From Levilactobacillus suantsaii (GTDB taxonomy: Bacteria > Bacillota > Bacilli > Lactobacillales > Lactobacillaceae), in the NCBI RefSeq assembly GCF_004115745.1, contig NZ_QXIL01000001.1, positions 1 to 64,000 of the forward strand: 64,000 bases of DNA, in the 5' to 3' direction. Under the pieces are notes generated by a model that saw nothing but the letters and a program-made list of their open reading frames with translations, was not told the DNA's origin and made no database searches. Below, piece after piece: positions 1-12,121 of the stretch; position 1 is the first letter of the stretch; every line of letters begins with the position of its first letter. Position numbers and translations under genes: made by a program.

Positions 1-63
1 GCCTCGTTCAAACGAAGTTAGGTGCTGACCTTTTTTTCTGACTGTGGTATTCTGTTCTTGCAT
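1..63 (-). CDS. IS30-like transposase, N-terminal fragment cut by the window edge
   Basis: Reading the minus strand from an ATG at 63, the first 21 codons give MQEQNTTVRKKG followed by QHLTSFERG. This resembles the start of IS30-family transposases, where a KGQHLT.FER motif precedes the helix-turn-helix. A purine-rich AAAGAGG stretch lies upstream at a loose spacing of about 11 bases. The rest lies outside the window, so the DDE catalytic domain cannot be checked. The AraC remnant that follows immediately suggests the element inserted into that gene. The family call rests on a short peptide only. Confidence 0.55.
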   Translation of the reverse strand, partial: MQEQNTTVRKKGQHLTSFERG

Positions 64-177
64 CAAGACAATAACCTCTTTCATTGTTTGTGTAGGAACA
101 TCAATGATAACAGAGATTTATCTTGGTGTTTTTTATTTTATCAATTAGCTAAAAGTATTTGGCTAACTTGATTATAA

Positions 178-405
178 AACGCGCGTAAAATAAAAAGTTA
201 TACCAACTCATCATTTGGTGAACTGCTCAATCGAAAAAGGTTGCTCATCGCTGAAGGCCTCTTGCTCGACACTACTCTCCCTATCAGCACAATTTCAGCA
301 AAAATTGGTTACAAAAATCCTTCATCCCTCTTTCGCTTGTTTACAGCCAAGCTCAACATGACACCTACCCAATTTAGGCGACAACATGCTGGTGAACACA
401 ACTAA
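178..405 (+). pseudogene. AraC-family regulator, C-terminal remnant
   Basis: An open frame ending at TAA 403-405 encodes about 75 residues that match the second half of an AraC/XylS DNA-binding domain. It reads ELLNRKRLLIAEGLLLDT, then ISAKIGYKNPSSLFRLF, then MTPTQFRRQHAGEHN. The frame is closed by a TAA at 175-177, and there is no start codon, effector domain or first helix-turn-helix. The fragment directly follows the IS30-like element, so insertion is the simplest explanation for the truncation. It is unlikely to be functional. Confidence 0.7.
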
Positions 406-436
406 TCTCCTTAATAATCGTTTTTTCTAATAGTAA

Positions 437-485
437 AAGCCCCTACTGAAGTTAGCATCAACTTCAATGGGGGCTTCCTTTTTGT
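437..485. terminator. Terminator between AraC remnant and rlmD
   Basis: A hairpin with arms AAGCCCC..TGAAGTT and AACTTCA..GGGGGCTT is followed by TTTTT on the plus strand and preceded by an A-rich run. It can therefore act in both directions and would end transcription of rlmD on the minus strand. Confidence 0.7.
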
Positions 486-507
486 CTTATTCAATTGTTC
501 AAATTAT

Positions 508-1878
508 TTACTTCGCCCGTTTTAACACCGTCACGGATTCCACGTGTGGCGTTTGTGGGAACTGGTCCACGGGCTGGATAGCGCCATCAATGGCGTACCC
601 CAACTCCTGGAAGTGGGCCACGTCACGAACCAACGTTGCCGGGTTACAGCTCACGTAGACTACCTTTTCTGGGGCCATCTTGGCAGCACTGTCAATCAGA
701 CTCGATGCCAGACCCTTCCGTGGCGGGTCGACCACGATGACGTCAGGCTTCACACCCGCTTCTTGCCACTGGGCCATCTGATCTTCGGCCTTGTTCACCG
801 CAAATTCCACGTTGGTGATGTGGTTCTTTTGCGCGTTGACCTTGGCGTCTTCGATGGCTTCAGGGACGATTTCGACCCCGTAGACCTGCTTGGTGTGCTT
901 GGCTAAGGCCAAAGAAATGGTCCCAATCCCACAGTACGCGTCGATCACGGTCTCGTTACCGGTCAAACCAGCCTTGTCGATGGCCATCTGGTAAAGTTTT
1001 TCGGTCTGCTGCGGATTGACCTGGTAGAACGACCGTGCCGAAATGGCAAACGTCAGGCCCAACAATTGGTCTTCAATCGTTGGCTTGCCGTAAAGTACCC
1101 GGGTGACGTTCCCCATGATGACGTTGGTCCGGCGAGCGTTGACGTTCAAAATGATACTCGTCGCTGCCGGAATCTCTTTGTGGATTTCTTCCACCAGCTG
1201 TGCCTGGCTAGGTAATTTCTGTTGGCGACTGATCAGGACGATCATCATCTCGTGGCTGTAGTAGCCACGCCGCACCATCACATTACGGATGACACCCTTA
1301 TCGTTGATTTCATCGTAGGCCGGGATCTCAAACTGCCGTAAGAGGTCGCGGACCTTGACGATGGCCTTATCGATTTCGGGGTCTTGAATGTAAAAGTCGG
1401 TCAACGGAATCAATTCGTGGCTGTGTTGCCGGTAAATGCCGGTTTCCAATTGCCCCTTGACCATCCGGACCGGCACTTGGGCCTTGTTCCGGTACTGCGT
1501 CGGGTTGGCCATCCCCAGCGTGGGGTCGACCGTTACATCAATGTGAGCCTTAGCAAAAAGTTCTTCGATTTGGTGTTGCTTAAAAGTTAATTGCGCCGGG
1601 TATGCCAAATGTTGCAGTGGCGCAATTCCCGTTTGCCGGTAAGTCTTGTCGACGTCGGCAACTCGGTCGGGTGACGTTGTTTGCCACGACACGACCCGGG
1701 CGAACCCGTAGTGCTTTTGGACCTTGGTGACCTGAATCGTCACCTGCTCACCGGGTAAGGCGTTTTCGACGAACAACGAAAAGTCGTCGACCTTGGCCAC
1801 GCCCATGCCTTGATACGTCAGGTCGGCGATAGTCACGTCGACCCGTTGATTCTTAGTCACTGGTGCTTTGATTTTCAT
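508..1878 (-). CDS. rlmD: 23S rRNA (uracil-5-)-methyltransferase, RlmD/RlmCD type
   Basis: 456 residues, the usual size for the TrmA/RumA family, which transfers a methyl group from SAM to C5 of uridine in 23S rRNA. A TRAM RNA-binding domain occupies about residues 5-65. A central RNA-binding region follows, then a Rossmann SAM domain with DAYCGIGTISLALA, the DPPRKGL motif and the catalytic SCNPATL cysteine motif near the C-terminus. In Bacillus the homologous RlmCD modifies two uridines; which sites are modified here cannot be read from sequence. The start at 1878 has GAGGT upstream. It is the last gene of a minus-strand block after dagK, with a possible hairpin between them. Confidence 0.93.
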   Translation of the reverse strand: MKIKAPVTKNQRVDVTIADLTYQGMGVAKVDDFSLFVENALPGEQVTIQVTKVQKHYGFARVVSWQTTSPDRVADVDKTYRQTGIAPLQHLAYPAQLTFKQHQIEELFAKAHIDVTVDPTLGMANPTQYRNKAQVPVRMVKGQLETGIYRQHSHELIPLTDFYIQDPEIDKAIVKVRDLLRQFEIPAYDEINDKGVIRNVMVRRGYYSHEMMIVLISRQQKLPSQAQLVEEIHKEIPAATSIILNVNARRTNVIMGNVTRVLYGKPTIEDQLLGLTFAISARSFYQVNPQQTEKLYQMAIDKAGLTGNETVIDAYCGIGTISLALAKHTKQVYGVEIVPEAIEDAKVNAQKNHITNVEFAVNKAEDQMAQWQEAGVKPDVIVVDPPRKGLASSLIDSAAKMAPEKVVYVSCNPATLVRDVAHFQELGYAIDGAIQPVDQFPQTPHVESVTVLKRAK

Positions 1879-1907
1879 TAATCTACCTCATTATTTTCTA
1901 GCGTCAG

Positions 1908-1945
1908 AAAAGGGACTTTGCCCCATTATCACGCAAAATCCCTTT
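1908..1945 (-). terminator. Possible terminator between dagK and rlmD
   Basis: Imperfect hairpin with arms AAAGGGA..TTTGC and GCAAAA.TCCCTTT. On the minus strand it ends in TTTTCT. It is weak, so read-through into rlmD is plausible. Confidence 0.4.
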
Positions 1946-2052
1946 CCCGTAAACCTATATCCCTTTAAATGATGCAACGTGGACAGCAAGCTCCATGAAA
2001 ATCGCCTAGCAATTTCGCAAGTTGCCCTCGGCAAACGGTTAACCACCACCGT

Positions 2053-3093
2053 TTAGTCTTGGTCACCTTTGGCCGATGAGACATCAGCCGTATCGTCCTC
2101 GTCTTCCGGCAAGTTCTGGACCTGCTTGACGAATTTCTCTTCGGCTTCCAGCATCTCGGCCGTTTCGTTGGTCACGGCCGAATCCGGAATGGCATCCAGA
2201 TTGGCGTACATTTCGATGTGTTGCCGCAGGTTGCGGAACTTCATGGGGGCATCGCCACCGTATTCACCATCCAAATTGATCATCATGCGGTCGTGCACGG
2301 GCCGCGCCGTGACCTTATTGGTCTTGACGTAGACGATATGGGGATCGTTGATGTGCCGACCACCATTCAAGACCAACCCCATCAGCCGCAACATTTCCGG
2401 CATACTGGCGGTCTTCACGATGATCATCGTGAACTTACCGTCGTCTAAGGCGGCATCCGGCACAATCTTTTCAAACCCACCAATCGAGTTGGTCAGCGCC
2501 AACAAAAACATCGACGCCTTACCGCGGAAGTGGCCCCCATCGTAGGTCAAATCCATCTCAATCGGTTTGATCTGTGGCAGGAGTTCAGCGCCTTTGATCA
2601 GATAAGCCAGGTACCCAAAAATGGATTTCAGGTTTGACGGCACGTCGTAGGTCAGTTCGGTCAACAGACCGCCACCCGCGATGTTGATAAAGTACTGTTC
2701 GCCGGCCTGGCCAATGTCCATCTTGATGGTTTGATCTTTTAAGACCACCTTAGCCGCTGCCAACGGGTCCTCGCGGGGAATGTGTAACGCCCGCGCGTAA
2801 TCGTTAGTGGTTCCGGCCGGGATGATGGCCATTTTAGGCCGGTGCGGTAAACCCGCGATGCCGTTGACTACCTGATTGATAGTCCCATCACCGCCGGCTG
2901 CAACGATGAGTTCAAAACCGGCCTTAGCCGCCCGTGTCGCCTCGTCACGTGCCGAGTGCGGTGCTGGGGTGGTCGCGTAGGCGCTGGTTTCATAGCCCGC
3001 CTGTTCGAACACCGCTAAGATGTCGATCATATCTTTCTTTAACGCCTCGCGGCCTGAGGTTGGGTTATAAATGACCCGTGCCCGTTTACGCAT
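2053..3093 (-). CDS. dagK: Diacylglycerol kinase, DgkB/YegS family
   Basis: 346 residues. This soluble lipid kinase phosphorylates diacylglycerol to phosphatidic acid, recycling diacylglycerol released by lipoteichoic acid synthesis. The nucleotide-binding loop GGDGTINQVVNGI lies near residues 67-79, followed by PAGTTNDYARAL, both typical of the DAGK catalytic domain. A C-terminal acidic tail rich in E and D extends past the conserved core and is probably disordered. It starts 22 bases after gatB with GGAGG upstream, so it is probably co-transcribed with gatCAB, an arrangement common in lactobacilli and bacilli. Confidence 0.92.
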   Translation of the reverse strand: MRKRARVIYNPTSGREALKKDMIDILAVFEQAGYETSAYATTPAPHSARDEATRAAKAGFELIVAAGGDGTINQVVNGIAGLPHRPKMAIIPAGTTNDYARALHIPREDPLAAAKVVLKDQTIKMDIGQAGEQYFINIAGGGLLTELTYDVPSNLKSIFGYLAYLIKGAELLPQIKPIEMDLTYDGGHFRGKASMFLLALTNSIGGFEKIVPDAALDDGKFTMIIVKTASMPEMLRLMGLVLNGGRHINDPHIVYVKTNKVTARPVHDRMMINLDGEYGGDAPMKFRNLRQHIEMYANLDAIPDSAVTNETAEMLEAEEKFVKQVQNLPEDEDDTADVSSAKGDQD

Positions 3094-3115
3094 GTTTGGT
3101 GCCTCCGTGTTTTCT

Positions 3116-4537
3116 CTAGTGAGTCAAAGCGGCCATCAAGAGTTTGTTGACCACTTGAGGGTTGGCTTGGCCGTGGGTCTGCTTCATGATTTGACCCACG
3201 AGGTAACCAACGGCCCGCTTCTTCCCGTTGTTGTAGTCTTCGATAGATTGCGGATTTTGGTCCAGCACATCATCGATGATCGGTTGTAACTTCGCTGGGT
3301 CGGATAATTGTACCAACCCATGTTCTTCAACGTACGCCTTGGGTTCTTCGCCCTTAGTGACCGCCTTGAAGACCTTCTTGGCCATCTTGGTCGAAATGGT
3401 TCCGTCGGAAATCAAGTTGATCATGCCGGCTAAGTTTTCTGGTGTCAAGTCGGTCTGGCTCAAGTCGACCTGGTTATCGTTCAGGTAGGCGTTCACGTCC
3501 CCTTGCAGGTAGTTGGCCGCCATCTTCGGATCGGCCTTCAAGTCGACCATCCGGTTGAAGAAGTCGGACATTTCCTTGGTCTGGGTGATGACCATGGCGT
3601 CGTAGTCGGTTAGGCCCAAGTCACTGACGTAGCGCTTCCGCCGGTCAGTCGGCATTTCAGGCATGGCCGCATCGAGTTCCTTGATCCAGTCGTCAGAAAT
3701 CTGTAAGGCTGGTAGGTCTGGTTCAGGGAAGTAGCGGTAATCGTCGGACCCTTCCTTGACCCGCATCAAAATCGTTTCGCCGGTCTTTTCGTCGAACCGC
3801 CGCGTTTCTTGACGGACGGACCCGCCGGACATCAAGACCTGTTGTTGCCGCTTTTCTTCGTATTCCAACCCGCGCTTAACGTAGGTAAAGGAGTTCAAGT
3901 TCTTCAGCTCAGTCTTGGTCCCGAATTTATCTTGGCCCACGGGACGGACAGAAATGTTGACGTCGACCCGCATGGACCCTTCTTCCATCTTCACGTCGGA
4001 GATCCCGGTGAATTGAATCCGTTGCCGTAAAGCTTCCAGATAAGCGTAAGCCTCAGCCGGCGACGCAATATCTGGCTTCGAGACGATTTCAATCAGCGGC
4101 GTCCCCTGCCGGTTCAAGTCGACGTAGGAATGATCACGTTCGTGGGTGTTCTTCCCGGCATCTTCTTCGATGTGCATTTCGGCGATACCGACCTTTTTCT
4201 TCTTACCGTCAACGTCGATTTCAATCCAACCATCGTGACCGATAGGCTTGTCGGCCTGCGTGATTTGGTAAGCTTTCGGGTTATCCGGGTAGAAGTAGTT
4301 CTTCCGGTCAAAGTGGGTGTTTTGTTCCACCGTGGCGTGTAATGCCAAAGCGGCGATAATCCCATCGGCGACCACGCCCTTGTTGGTGCTGGGCAAGACC
4401 CCAGGATACCCCCAGTCGATCACGTTGGTGTTGGCGTTGGGCTCGTCACCATATTCTACCGGTGACGGACTAAAAATTTTCGAGTTGGTCTTTAATTCCA
4501 CGTGGACTTCCAACCCAATGGTCGTTTCAAAATTCAT
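3116..4537 (-). CDS. gatB: Asp-tRNA(Asn)/Glu-tRNA(Gln) amidotransferase subunit B
   Basis: 473 residues, normal length. GatB binds the mischarged Glu-tRNA(Gln) or Asp-tRNA(Asn), activates it with ATP, and receives ammonia from GatA. The N-terminal cradle domain starts with [15 protein letters not shown] and contains the family signature [12 protein letters not shown] and the [16 protein letters not shown]-like segment (here [19 protein letters not shown]). The helical and YqeY-like tail domains follow. Its start codon overlaps the gatA stop by one base (TAATG), indicating translational coupling. Its presence implies that charging of tRNA-Gln depends on the amidotransferase route unless a GlnRS exists elsewhere. 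Confidence 0.96.
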   Translation of the reverse strand: MNFETTIGLEVHVELKTNSKIFSPSPVEYGDEPNANTNVIDWGYPGVLPSTNKGVVADGIIAALALHATVEQNTHFDRKNYFYPDNPKAYQITQADKPIGHDGWIEIDVDGKKKKVGIAEMHIEEDAGKNTHERDHSYVDLNRQGTPLIEIVSKPDIASPAEAYAYLEALRQRIQFTGISDVKMEEGSMRVDVNISVRPVGQDKFGTKTELKNLNSFTYVKRGLEYEEKRQQQVLMSGGSVRQETRRFDEKTGETILMRVKEGSDDYRYFPEPDLPALQISDDWIKELDAAMPEMPTDRRKRYVSDLGLTDYDAMVITQTKEMSDFFNRMVDLKADPKMAANYLQGDVNAYLNDNQVDLSQTDLTPENLAGMINLISDGTISTKMAKKVFKAVTKGEEPKAYVEEHGLVQLSDPAKLQPIIDDVLDQNPQSIEDYNNGKKRAVGYLVGQIMKQTHGQANPQVVNKLLMAALTH

Positions 4538-6006
4538 TAGTTTTGGCCTCCTAACGTGGGAATTTGGTTATGAAATTCGGTGTTTTGTTCAAAGACGTAA
4601 CCGGCCTTATACAGTGTGCTTTCGTCAAACGGCCGTCCAATCAGTTGCATTCCGATTGGTAAGCCCTGACTGAAGCCAGCTGGCAAGGACAAGCCAGGTA
4701 GACCCGCCAAGTTGACCGGAATCGTCAAGATATCGTTCATGTACATGGTCATCGGGTCCGTGACTTCGGAACCGATATTGTAAGCCGTGGTTGGCGCGAC
4801 CGGACCCAAGATAAAGTCGTGGTCCTTCAAGATGGCCTTGAAGTCGTTCAAAATGACGGTCCGCACCTTAGCCGCCTTCAAGAAGTAGGCATCGTAGAAC
4901 CCAGCGGATAAGGAGAAAGTCCCCAACATGATGCGCCGCTTAACTTCGGGACCGAAGCCTTCGGAACGGGACTTCACGTAAACGTCGTCTAAGCTCTTAA
5001 CGTCGTTCGCCCGGTAACCGTAGCGAATCCCGTCGAACCGTTGTAAGTTTGAGGACGCTTCGGATGAGGAAATGATGTAGTAAGCCGCAACCCCGTACTT
5101 ATTGTGCGGTAAGGAGACTTCGTCGACCGTCGCACCCAACTTCCGGTAGGTGTCGGCGGCGGCTAAGATGGCTTGCTTGACGTCATCGTTGACCCCTTCA
5201 GCCAGGAATTCCTTGGGTAACCCAATCCGCAGGCCCTTAACGTTAGTGGCCGCGGTCAAGTCAGCCGCAAAATTCGGCACTGGTTGTGTCGAAGTGGTCA
5301 AATCGTGCGCATCGTGGCCCGCGATGGCACTTAACATGGTGGCATTGTCCTTCACGCCCCGCGTCATGGTCCCGATTTCATCAAGGCTGGAACCAAAGGC
5401 AATCAGGCCCCACCGAGAGACCCGACCGTACGTGGGCTTCATGCCGACCACACCGTTGAAGGCTGCGGGTTGGCGAATTGAGCCCCCGGTATCAGAACCT
5501 AAGGCTGCGGGTACCATGCCAGACGCAACGGCAGCTGCCGAACCACCTGACGAGCCACCGGGAACCTTGGTTTGGTCCCAGGCGTTCTTGGTGGTTTTGA
5601 AAGCAGAGTTTTCTGTTGAACCACCCATGGCGAACTCATCCAGGTTGGTCTTCCCAACAGCGACCATCTTGGCTGCGTTCAGCTTTTGAACTACCGTGGC
5701 GTCGTAGACTGGCTTGAAGTTTTCCAGAATTTTCGAGCCGGCCGTCGTCGGTTCGTCCTTGGTGACCAAGTTGTCCTTAAAGGCCAATGGAATCCCAGCT
5801 AAGGGCTGGTCATCGCTGATGCCCGCTTGGTCGATCTTTTCGGCTTGGGCTAAGGCTTGGTCTTCGTTTAAGTGTAAAAAGGCACTAATCTTGGGGTCGG
5901 TCGCTTTGATATTGTCAAAAGTAGCCTGCGTTAATTCCTTAGAACTAATCTTCTTGGCCACCAAATCAGCGTGGAGACTCGCGAGATCTGACTTAAAATA
6001 ATTCAT
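4537..6006 (-). CDS. gatA: Asp-tRNA(Asn)/Glu-tRNA(Gln) amidotransferase subunit A
   Basis: About 489 residues from the ATG at 6006 ([15 protein letters not shown]). This start matches homologues better than an in-frame upstream extension. GatA is an amidase-signature glutaminase that frees ammonia for GatB. The catalytic Ser-cisSer-Lys triad is visible: Lys in [13 protein letters not shown] near residue 78, then the Gly/Ser-rich [14 protein letters not shown] and [13 protein letters not shown]. It lies 7 bases downstream of gatC and overlaps gatB by one base, forming a tight gatCAB operon. Confidence 0.96.
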   Translation of the reverse strand: MNYFKSDLASLHADLVAKKISSKELTQATFDNIKATDPKISAFLHLNEDQALAQAEKIDQAGISDDQPLAGIPLAFKDNLVTKDEPTTAGSKILENFKPVYDATVVQKLNAAKMVAVGKTNLDEFAMGGSTENSAFKTTKNAWDQTKVPGGSSGGSAAAVASGMVPAALGSDTGGSIRQPAAFNGVVGMKPTYGRVSRWGLIAFGSSLDEIGTMTRGVKDNATMLSAIAGHDAHDLTTSTQPVPNFAADLTAATNVKGLRIGLPKEFLAEGVNDDVKQAILAAADTYRKLGATVDEVSLPHNKYGVAAYYIISSSEASSNLQRFDGIRYGYRANDVKSLDDVYVKSRSEGFGPEVKRRIMLGTFSLSAGFYDAYFLKAAKVRTVILNDFKAILKDHDFILGPVAPTTAYNIGSEVTDPMTMYMNDILTIPVNLAGLPGLSLPAGFSQGLPIGMQLIGRPFDESTLYKAGYVFEQNTEFHNQIPTLGGQN

Positions 6007-6013
6007 AGATTGA

Positions 6014-6319
6014 TTAATCCTCGCTTTCGTCGATGATGGTTGGCACCTTGATGTAGCCGCGAGCGGCATCCGGTGCGTTCTTTAACAGTGCGTGGCTTTG
6101 TCCCCAGTCTTCGGCAACATCGTCGCGCATGACGTTAAGCTGATCCGTGACGCTACTGGTTGGTTCCACGTTAGTGGTATCCACTTCACCCAACGACTCG
6201 AATAAGCCGATGATGTCGTCGAGTTGTGGGGTTAAGGCGTCCAATTGGTCGTCCGTAAACTCCAGCTTGGCCAGTTCGGCCACGTGCTTGACCTGTTCAC
6301 GATTGATTCGATTAGCCAT
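6014..6319 (-). CDS. gatC: Asp-tRNA(Asn)/Glu-tRNA(Gln) amidotransferase subunit C
   Basis: 101 residues from ATG 6319. A TTG one codon upstream is also possible, but AGAGGG is better spaced for the ATG. GatC is the small subunit that wraps around and stabilises GatA/GatB. The sequence is typical: [17 protein letters not shown] at the N-terminus, a central [19 protein letters not shown] and the MRDDVAEDW segment. It is the first gene of gatCAB. Confidence 0.94.
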   Translation of the reverse strand: MANRINREQVKHVAELAKLEFTDDQLDALTPQLDDIIGLFESLGEVDTTNVEPTSSVTDQLNVMRDDVAEDWGQSHALLKNAPDAARGYIKVPTIIDESED

Positions 6320-6394
6320 CAATTTATCCCTCTTTCTAATTTATCCGGTATCCCCGTTTGCACCGTAAATCCCACAATGCAAACATACATTGCT

Positions 6395-6422
6395 ATTCTA
6401 CCATAGAACGGAGAACCACCAA
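6395..6422 (-). promoter_or_regulatory. Candidate gatCAB promoter
   Basis: On the minus strand TTGGTG and TAGAAT are 16 bases apart, about 75 bases before gatC. It sits between the camS terminator and gatC, where a promoter is expected. The match to consensus is moderate. Confidence 0.4.
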
Positions 6423-6487
6423 AGAATCTCACCAAAAATCGGTCGTTTTACCATTTGGTGGCCATACCCCCCCATTCAAACAGGCAA

Positions 6488-6532
6488 AGTGGCCGGTCCC
6501 GAAATTGACTAAATTTCACTGGACCGACCACT
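6488..6532 (-). terminator. camS terminator
   Basis: Hairpin with arms AGTGGTCGGTCC and GGACCGGCCACT (minus strand), an internal AAATT/AATTT pairing, and TTTG after it. It lies 19 bases past the camS stop and separates pcrA-ligA-camS from gatCAB. Confidence 0.6.
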
Positions 6533-6550
6533 CATAAGTGACGTTAAACT

Positions 6551-7696
6551 TTAATAACTGTTGAAGACGTGACTACTAAATTTCTTGGCATTCTTCGACC
6601 GGGACAAGAAACTTTGAATCCCATCCGTCGAGGATACCGTGATGTCGATTGGGACACCCGATGGCAAGTACTTCTGCGCCGTCGTCTGCAAGTACTGCGT
6701 GAAACTAATGATTTCCGTTTGACTGTAGAACTGCGTGGTGATGTTGACGTGCATCCCCGACAAGGACTTCCCATCGTATTGGGCTTGCGCAGTGACCCCA
6801 CTCAGATTCGGGAAGAAGTCCTCGACCTCACTCTTAAAGTTCGAGAACGCACTAGAATCGTTACTGTTCGGACTACTCTGGCCGCTTTGCAACGGGAAGG
6901 TGTAGTTCTTGACGTCGAGGGGTGTCCACGATGAGACGCTGGTCTTACCCGCCTTATTGGTCGAGTAAGCCAGGAAGTTCCCGCCGACCAGGCTATCGTT
7001 AGATGCCTGCCGGTAGACTGCAATGACGATTGGGACGTTCTTCAACGCCGACTTTTTCCGTAAACGTTGTAAGACCGTGTTAGCCGCCTTCTTGGCGTAG
7101 GCTTCTCCTTCGGCTTTACTGATCTTGGTCTGATAAGTCGACCCGTACTGGGTCTTCTTGTAGTAGTCGATCGAGTTAACGGCAATCCCGATGGTCACGC
7201 CGCCTAAGGACAATTTATTGTTCTTTTGGGTCATGTAGTCCTGTTCTTCCAAGGCCTGAATGTAGATTGGGTTCCGCTTGTTCGGCGACTTCGACCCATT
7301 AGACGCCGGGTTCAACCCCGTCGAATTAGACTTCGACTTGCGGTCTAACCAGTTCTGGACGGTATCGCTGCTGAGGTACTGCCCTTCCTGGAAGACGTAC
7401 TTCTTGGTCGAGAAGACCTTCTTCGACACGTTCAACATCCCATTTTCAAAACTCTTCAGGTTATAAGTGTTGTCGGAGTCTTGGGAGTTGGTCACGCCCC
7501 GTGACTTGCTGACCCGGTAGTGGCCACTCTCAATGACCCCTTCATAATCACTATCGGTAGACTGCCCCGTTAATTGGGTGCCTCCCGACTTACTGTTGTT
7601 CGAGCTTGTCGACACGCTCGAACCGCCTAAATCACCACATCCCGCCAAAATCAAGGGGACGGCGGCTAAGGCCATAAAGGTTCGTAACCGTTTCAC
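6551..7696 (-). CDS. camS: CamS family lipoprotein (sex pheromone precursor family)
   Basis: 381 residues. The signal peptide ends in a lipobox LILAGC with the lipidated Cys at position 20, so the protein should be anchored on the outer face of the membrane. The mature part begins with a Ser/Asn/Gly-rich linker and continues as the CamS domain, including an EEQDYMTQKNNKLSLGGV segment. In Staphylococcus and Enterococcus the signal peptide of CamS relatives is processed into a peptide pheromone; no such role can be shown here. It lies 18 bases downstream of ligA, the conserved position for this family. Confidence 0.9.
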   Translation of the reverse strand: MKRLRTFMALAAVPLILAGCGDLGGSSVSTSSNNSKSGGTQLTGQSTDSDYEGVIESGHYRVSKSRGVTNSQDSDNTYNLKSFENGMLNVSKKVFSTKKYVFQEGQYLSSDTVQNWLDRKSKSNSTGLNPASNGSKSPNKRNPIYIQALEEQDYMTQKNNKLSLGGVTIGIAVNSIDYYKKTQYGSTYQTKISKAEGEAYAKKAANTVLQRLRKKSALKNVPIVIAVYRQASNDSLVGGNFLAYSTNKAGKTSVSSWTPLDVKNYTFPLQSGQSSPNSNDSSAFSNFKSEVEDFFPNLSGVTAQAQYDGKSLSGMHVNITTQFYSQTEIISFTQYLQTTAQKYLPSGVPIDITVSSTDGIQSFLSRSKNAKKFSSHVFNSY

Positions 7697-7714
7697 GACT
7701 GTTTCCTCCTAAGA

Positions 7715-9838
<2,124 letters not shown>

Positions 9839-9859
9839 TCAGCCATTCTTTTAACCAGG

Positions 9860-12121
9860 CTAATCAACACGTTGAATCGGTGCAAAGGCGGCCAATAATC
9901 GCTTGACCCCTTGTTCTGGAAAGGCAATGTCGAGTTCGGCATCTTCGCCGGTTCCACTGACCTTGACCACGGTCCCAACGCCCCACTTCTTGTGGCTGGC
10001 CTTGTCGCCGACGGTCCAGGCAACCTTCTCAGCTCCGGTCCCGGTGTTGGTGGTAATTCGACCAGTCTTACCGTGGTACGGTTTGACGACCGCACCAGCC
10101 GTCCGGCGGGCAAACGGAATATCTTTACGCCCCGGCGTCAGTCCGCGCTGGGTCTCACTGTTGTCCAGATGCAACAATTCGGGGTCGATTTCACCCACGA
10201 AGCGCGATTCTGGATTGTTCTGCCGCCGGCCATAAAGCATCCGCGAATAGGCGTTGGTCAGATACAACTTGTCCTGCGCCCGGGTGATACCGACGTAAGC
10301 CAAGCGCCGCTCTTCTTCCAGTTCGCTTTCCTCGAGCATCGCCCGGGATAGCGGAAAGATGCCTTCTTCCAACCCCATCAAAAAAATCACGGGGAATTCG
10401 AGGCCCTTTGCCGCGTGCAACGTCATCAACGTGACCTCGGCGGGATCTTCATCCACGTCGTCTTGGGCGGAGACTAAGGCTAAATCAGCCAGGAACTCCG
10501 TCAACCGATCGTCCGTCTCGTCGTGGTCGGCTTGATCCCAATCACTGTCGAACTTCTGCGTCACGGAAAGGAATTCTTCGATGTTTTCGACCCGAGTCTC
10601 TGCTTCCAAGGACTTGGAATCCTTTAAAATCTGGAGGTAACCCGTCTTATCCAGAATCGCCGTTGTCAAATCCGATACACTGCTGGTGGCCGCCGTAGCT
10701 TGGACGCCCGCAATCATTTGTCCAAACTTTTCCATAGCGTTCCGGGTGCGGGTACTGATGTTAGTAGCCAGCGTCACATTTTGGGTGGCTTCCAACTCAC
10801 TCCAGTCGTTGTAATCGGCAAAGTCACGAAGCTTCTCTAAGCTAGTCGCCCCGATGCCACGTTTGGGTTCGTTGATGATGCGTTCTAGACTCAAGGAGTC
10901 GGCGGGATTGGCAATCAACGTCAAGTAAGCCAAAACATCGCGAATTTCCTTGCGGTCGTAGAACTTGTGGCCCCCGACGATGGTGTAAGGCACGTTAGCC
11001 TTGACCAGTGTTTCTTCAATCACCCGTGACTGCGCGTTGGTCCGGTATAAAATGGCAAAGTCCCCGTAGCCGCGGTGGTGCTGGTCGATCTCTTCTTGAA
11101 TCTTAGCGACGACGTAATGGGCTTCATCGTTTTCATTTTGCCCGCGATAATATGAGATTTTGTCACCCTGGTCGTTTTGCGTCCAGAGATCTTTCTTCTT
11201 CCGATTGACGTTTTGCTGGATGACGTCGTTGGCCGCCTGCAAGATGGTCTTGGTCGAGCGGTAGTTTTGCTCCAACAACGTCACGTGGGCGCCTGGATAA
11301 TCCCGTTCAAAGTTCAGGATATTCTCCATATTGGCGCCCCGCCAGCCATAGATACTCTGGTCGCCATCCCCGACGACACAAAGATTCTCATGTTTTTTAG
11401 CCAACATGTTGACCAGCATGTACTGCGCATCGTTGGTATCTTGGTATTCGTCGACGTGGATGTACTGGAACTTGTCCTGGTAGTAGCCTAAGACGTCTTT
11501 ATCCTGCTGAAACAGCTGGATGGTCAACATAATCAAATCGTCGAAATCCATCGCTTGGTTGGCCTTCAAGGCATGTTGGTAGCGGTCATAGACCTCCGCG
11601 ACCTTTTGTTTGAAGGGGTCTCCCGCATTGGCCGCCATCATAGCTGGCGTCTGTAGGGCGTTTTTAGCGTTGGAAATGGCCCCTAACACCGAGCGGGGAT
11701 CGAATTTCTTCACATCTAAGTTCAAGTCGCGCAAGGTCCGCTTGATCAGCGTCCGTTGTTCGCCACTATCCGCGATGGTAAAAGCCCGCGTGTACCCCAA
11801 TTTGTCGGCGTAGCGCCGTAAGACCCGCACGCACAGGGCGTGGAACGTCGAGACCCACACGTCGCTACCATCCGGGCCCAACAACTTGATGACCCGTTCG
11901 CGCATTTCTTTGGCGGCCTTATTGGTAAAGGTAATCGCCAAGATGTGCCACGGCAACACGTGGTTATGTTCGATCAAATAAGCTACCCGGTGGGTCAACA
12001 CGCGGGTCTTTCCACTGCCGGCGCCGGCTAGGACCAAGAGTGGTCCTTCCGTCTGCAGCACGGCCTCCGTTTGTTTGTCATTCATGCCCGTCAATAATTC
12101 TTCTCCTGCCACCGTGAACAC
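9860..12121 (-). CDS. pcrA: ATP-dependent DNA helicase PcrA (UvrD/Rep family, SF1A)
   Basis: 753 residues. It starts at GTG 12121, preceded by AGAGAGG. PcrA is a 3'-5' helicase used in repair, rolling-circle plasmid replication and clearing RNA polymerase. Helicase motifs appear in order: Walker A AGAGSGKT at 32-39, TFTNKAAKEM, DEYQDTNDAQ near 228, GDGDQSIYGWRGA, the QNYRST motif, TLHAAKGLEFPVIF and VGITRAQDKLYL. The C-terminal about 80 residues carry the PcrA/UvrD Tudor-like domain (KWGVGTVVKVSGTGEDAEL). It heads the pcrA-ligA-camS operon. Confidence 0.96.
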   Translation of the reverse strand: MFTVAGEELLTGMNDKQTEAVLQTEGPLLVLAGAGSGKTRVLTHRVAYLIEHNHVLPWHILAITFTNKAAKEMRERVIKLLGPDGSDVWVSTFHALCVRVLRRYADKLGYTRAFTIADSGEQRTLIKRTLRDLNLDVKKFDPRSVLGAISNAKNALQTPAMMAANAGDPFKQKVAEVYDRYQHALKANQAMDFDDLIMLTIQLFQQDKDVLGYYQDKFQYIHVDEYQDTNDAQYMLVNMLAKKHENLCVVGDGDQSIYGWRGANMENILNFERDYPGAHVTLLEQNYRSTKTILQAANDVIQQNVNRKKKDLWTQNDQGDKISYYRGQNENDEAHYVVAKIQEEIDQHHRGYGDFAILYRTNAQSRVIEETLVKANVPYTIVGGHKFYDRKEIRDVLAYLTLIANPADSLSLERIINEPKRGIGATSLEKLRDFADYNDWSELEATQNVTLATNISTRTRNAMEKFGQMIAGVQATAATSSVSDLTTAILDKTGYLQILKDSKSLEAETRVENIEEFLSVTQKFDSDWDQADHDETDDRLTEFLADLALVSAQDDVDEDPAEVTLMTLHAAKGLEFPVIFLMGLEEGIFPLSRAMLEESELEEERRLAYVGITRAQDKLYLTNAYSRMLYGRRQNNPESRFVGEIDPELLHLDNSETQRGLTPGRKDIPFARRTAGAVVKPYHGKTGRITTNTGTGAEKVAWTVGDKASHKKWGVGTVVKVSGTGEDAELDIAFPEQGVKRLLAAFAPIQRVD

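Noticed and set aside
467-906. Plus-strand open frames over rlmD
   Set aside because: They are shadows of the well supported minus-strand gene, with no ribosome binding site or known motif.
5150-5689. 179-codon plus-strand frame over gatA
   Set aside because: It lies wholly inside gatA and has an anti-sense composition (Pro/Ala/Ser-rich), typical of a mirror frame.
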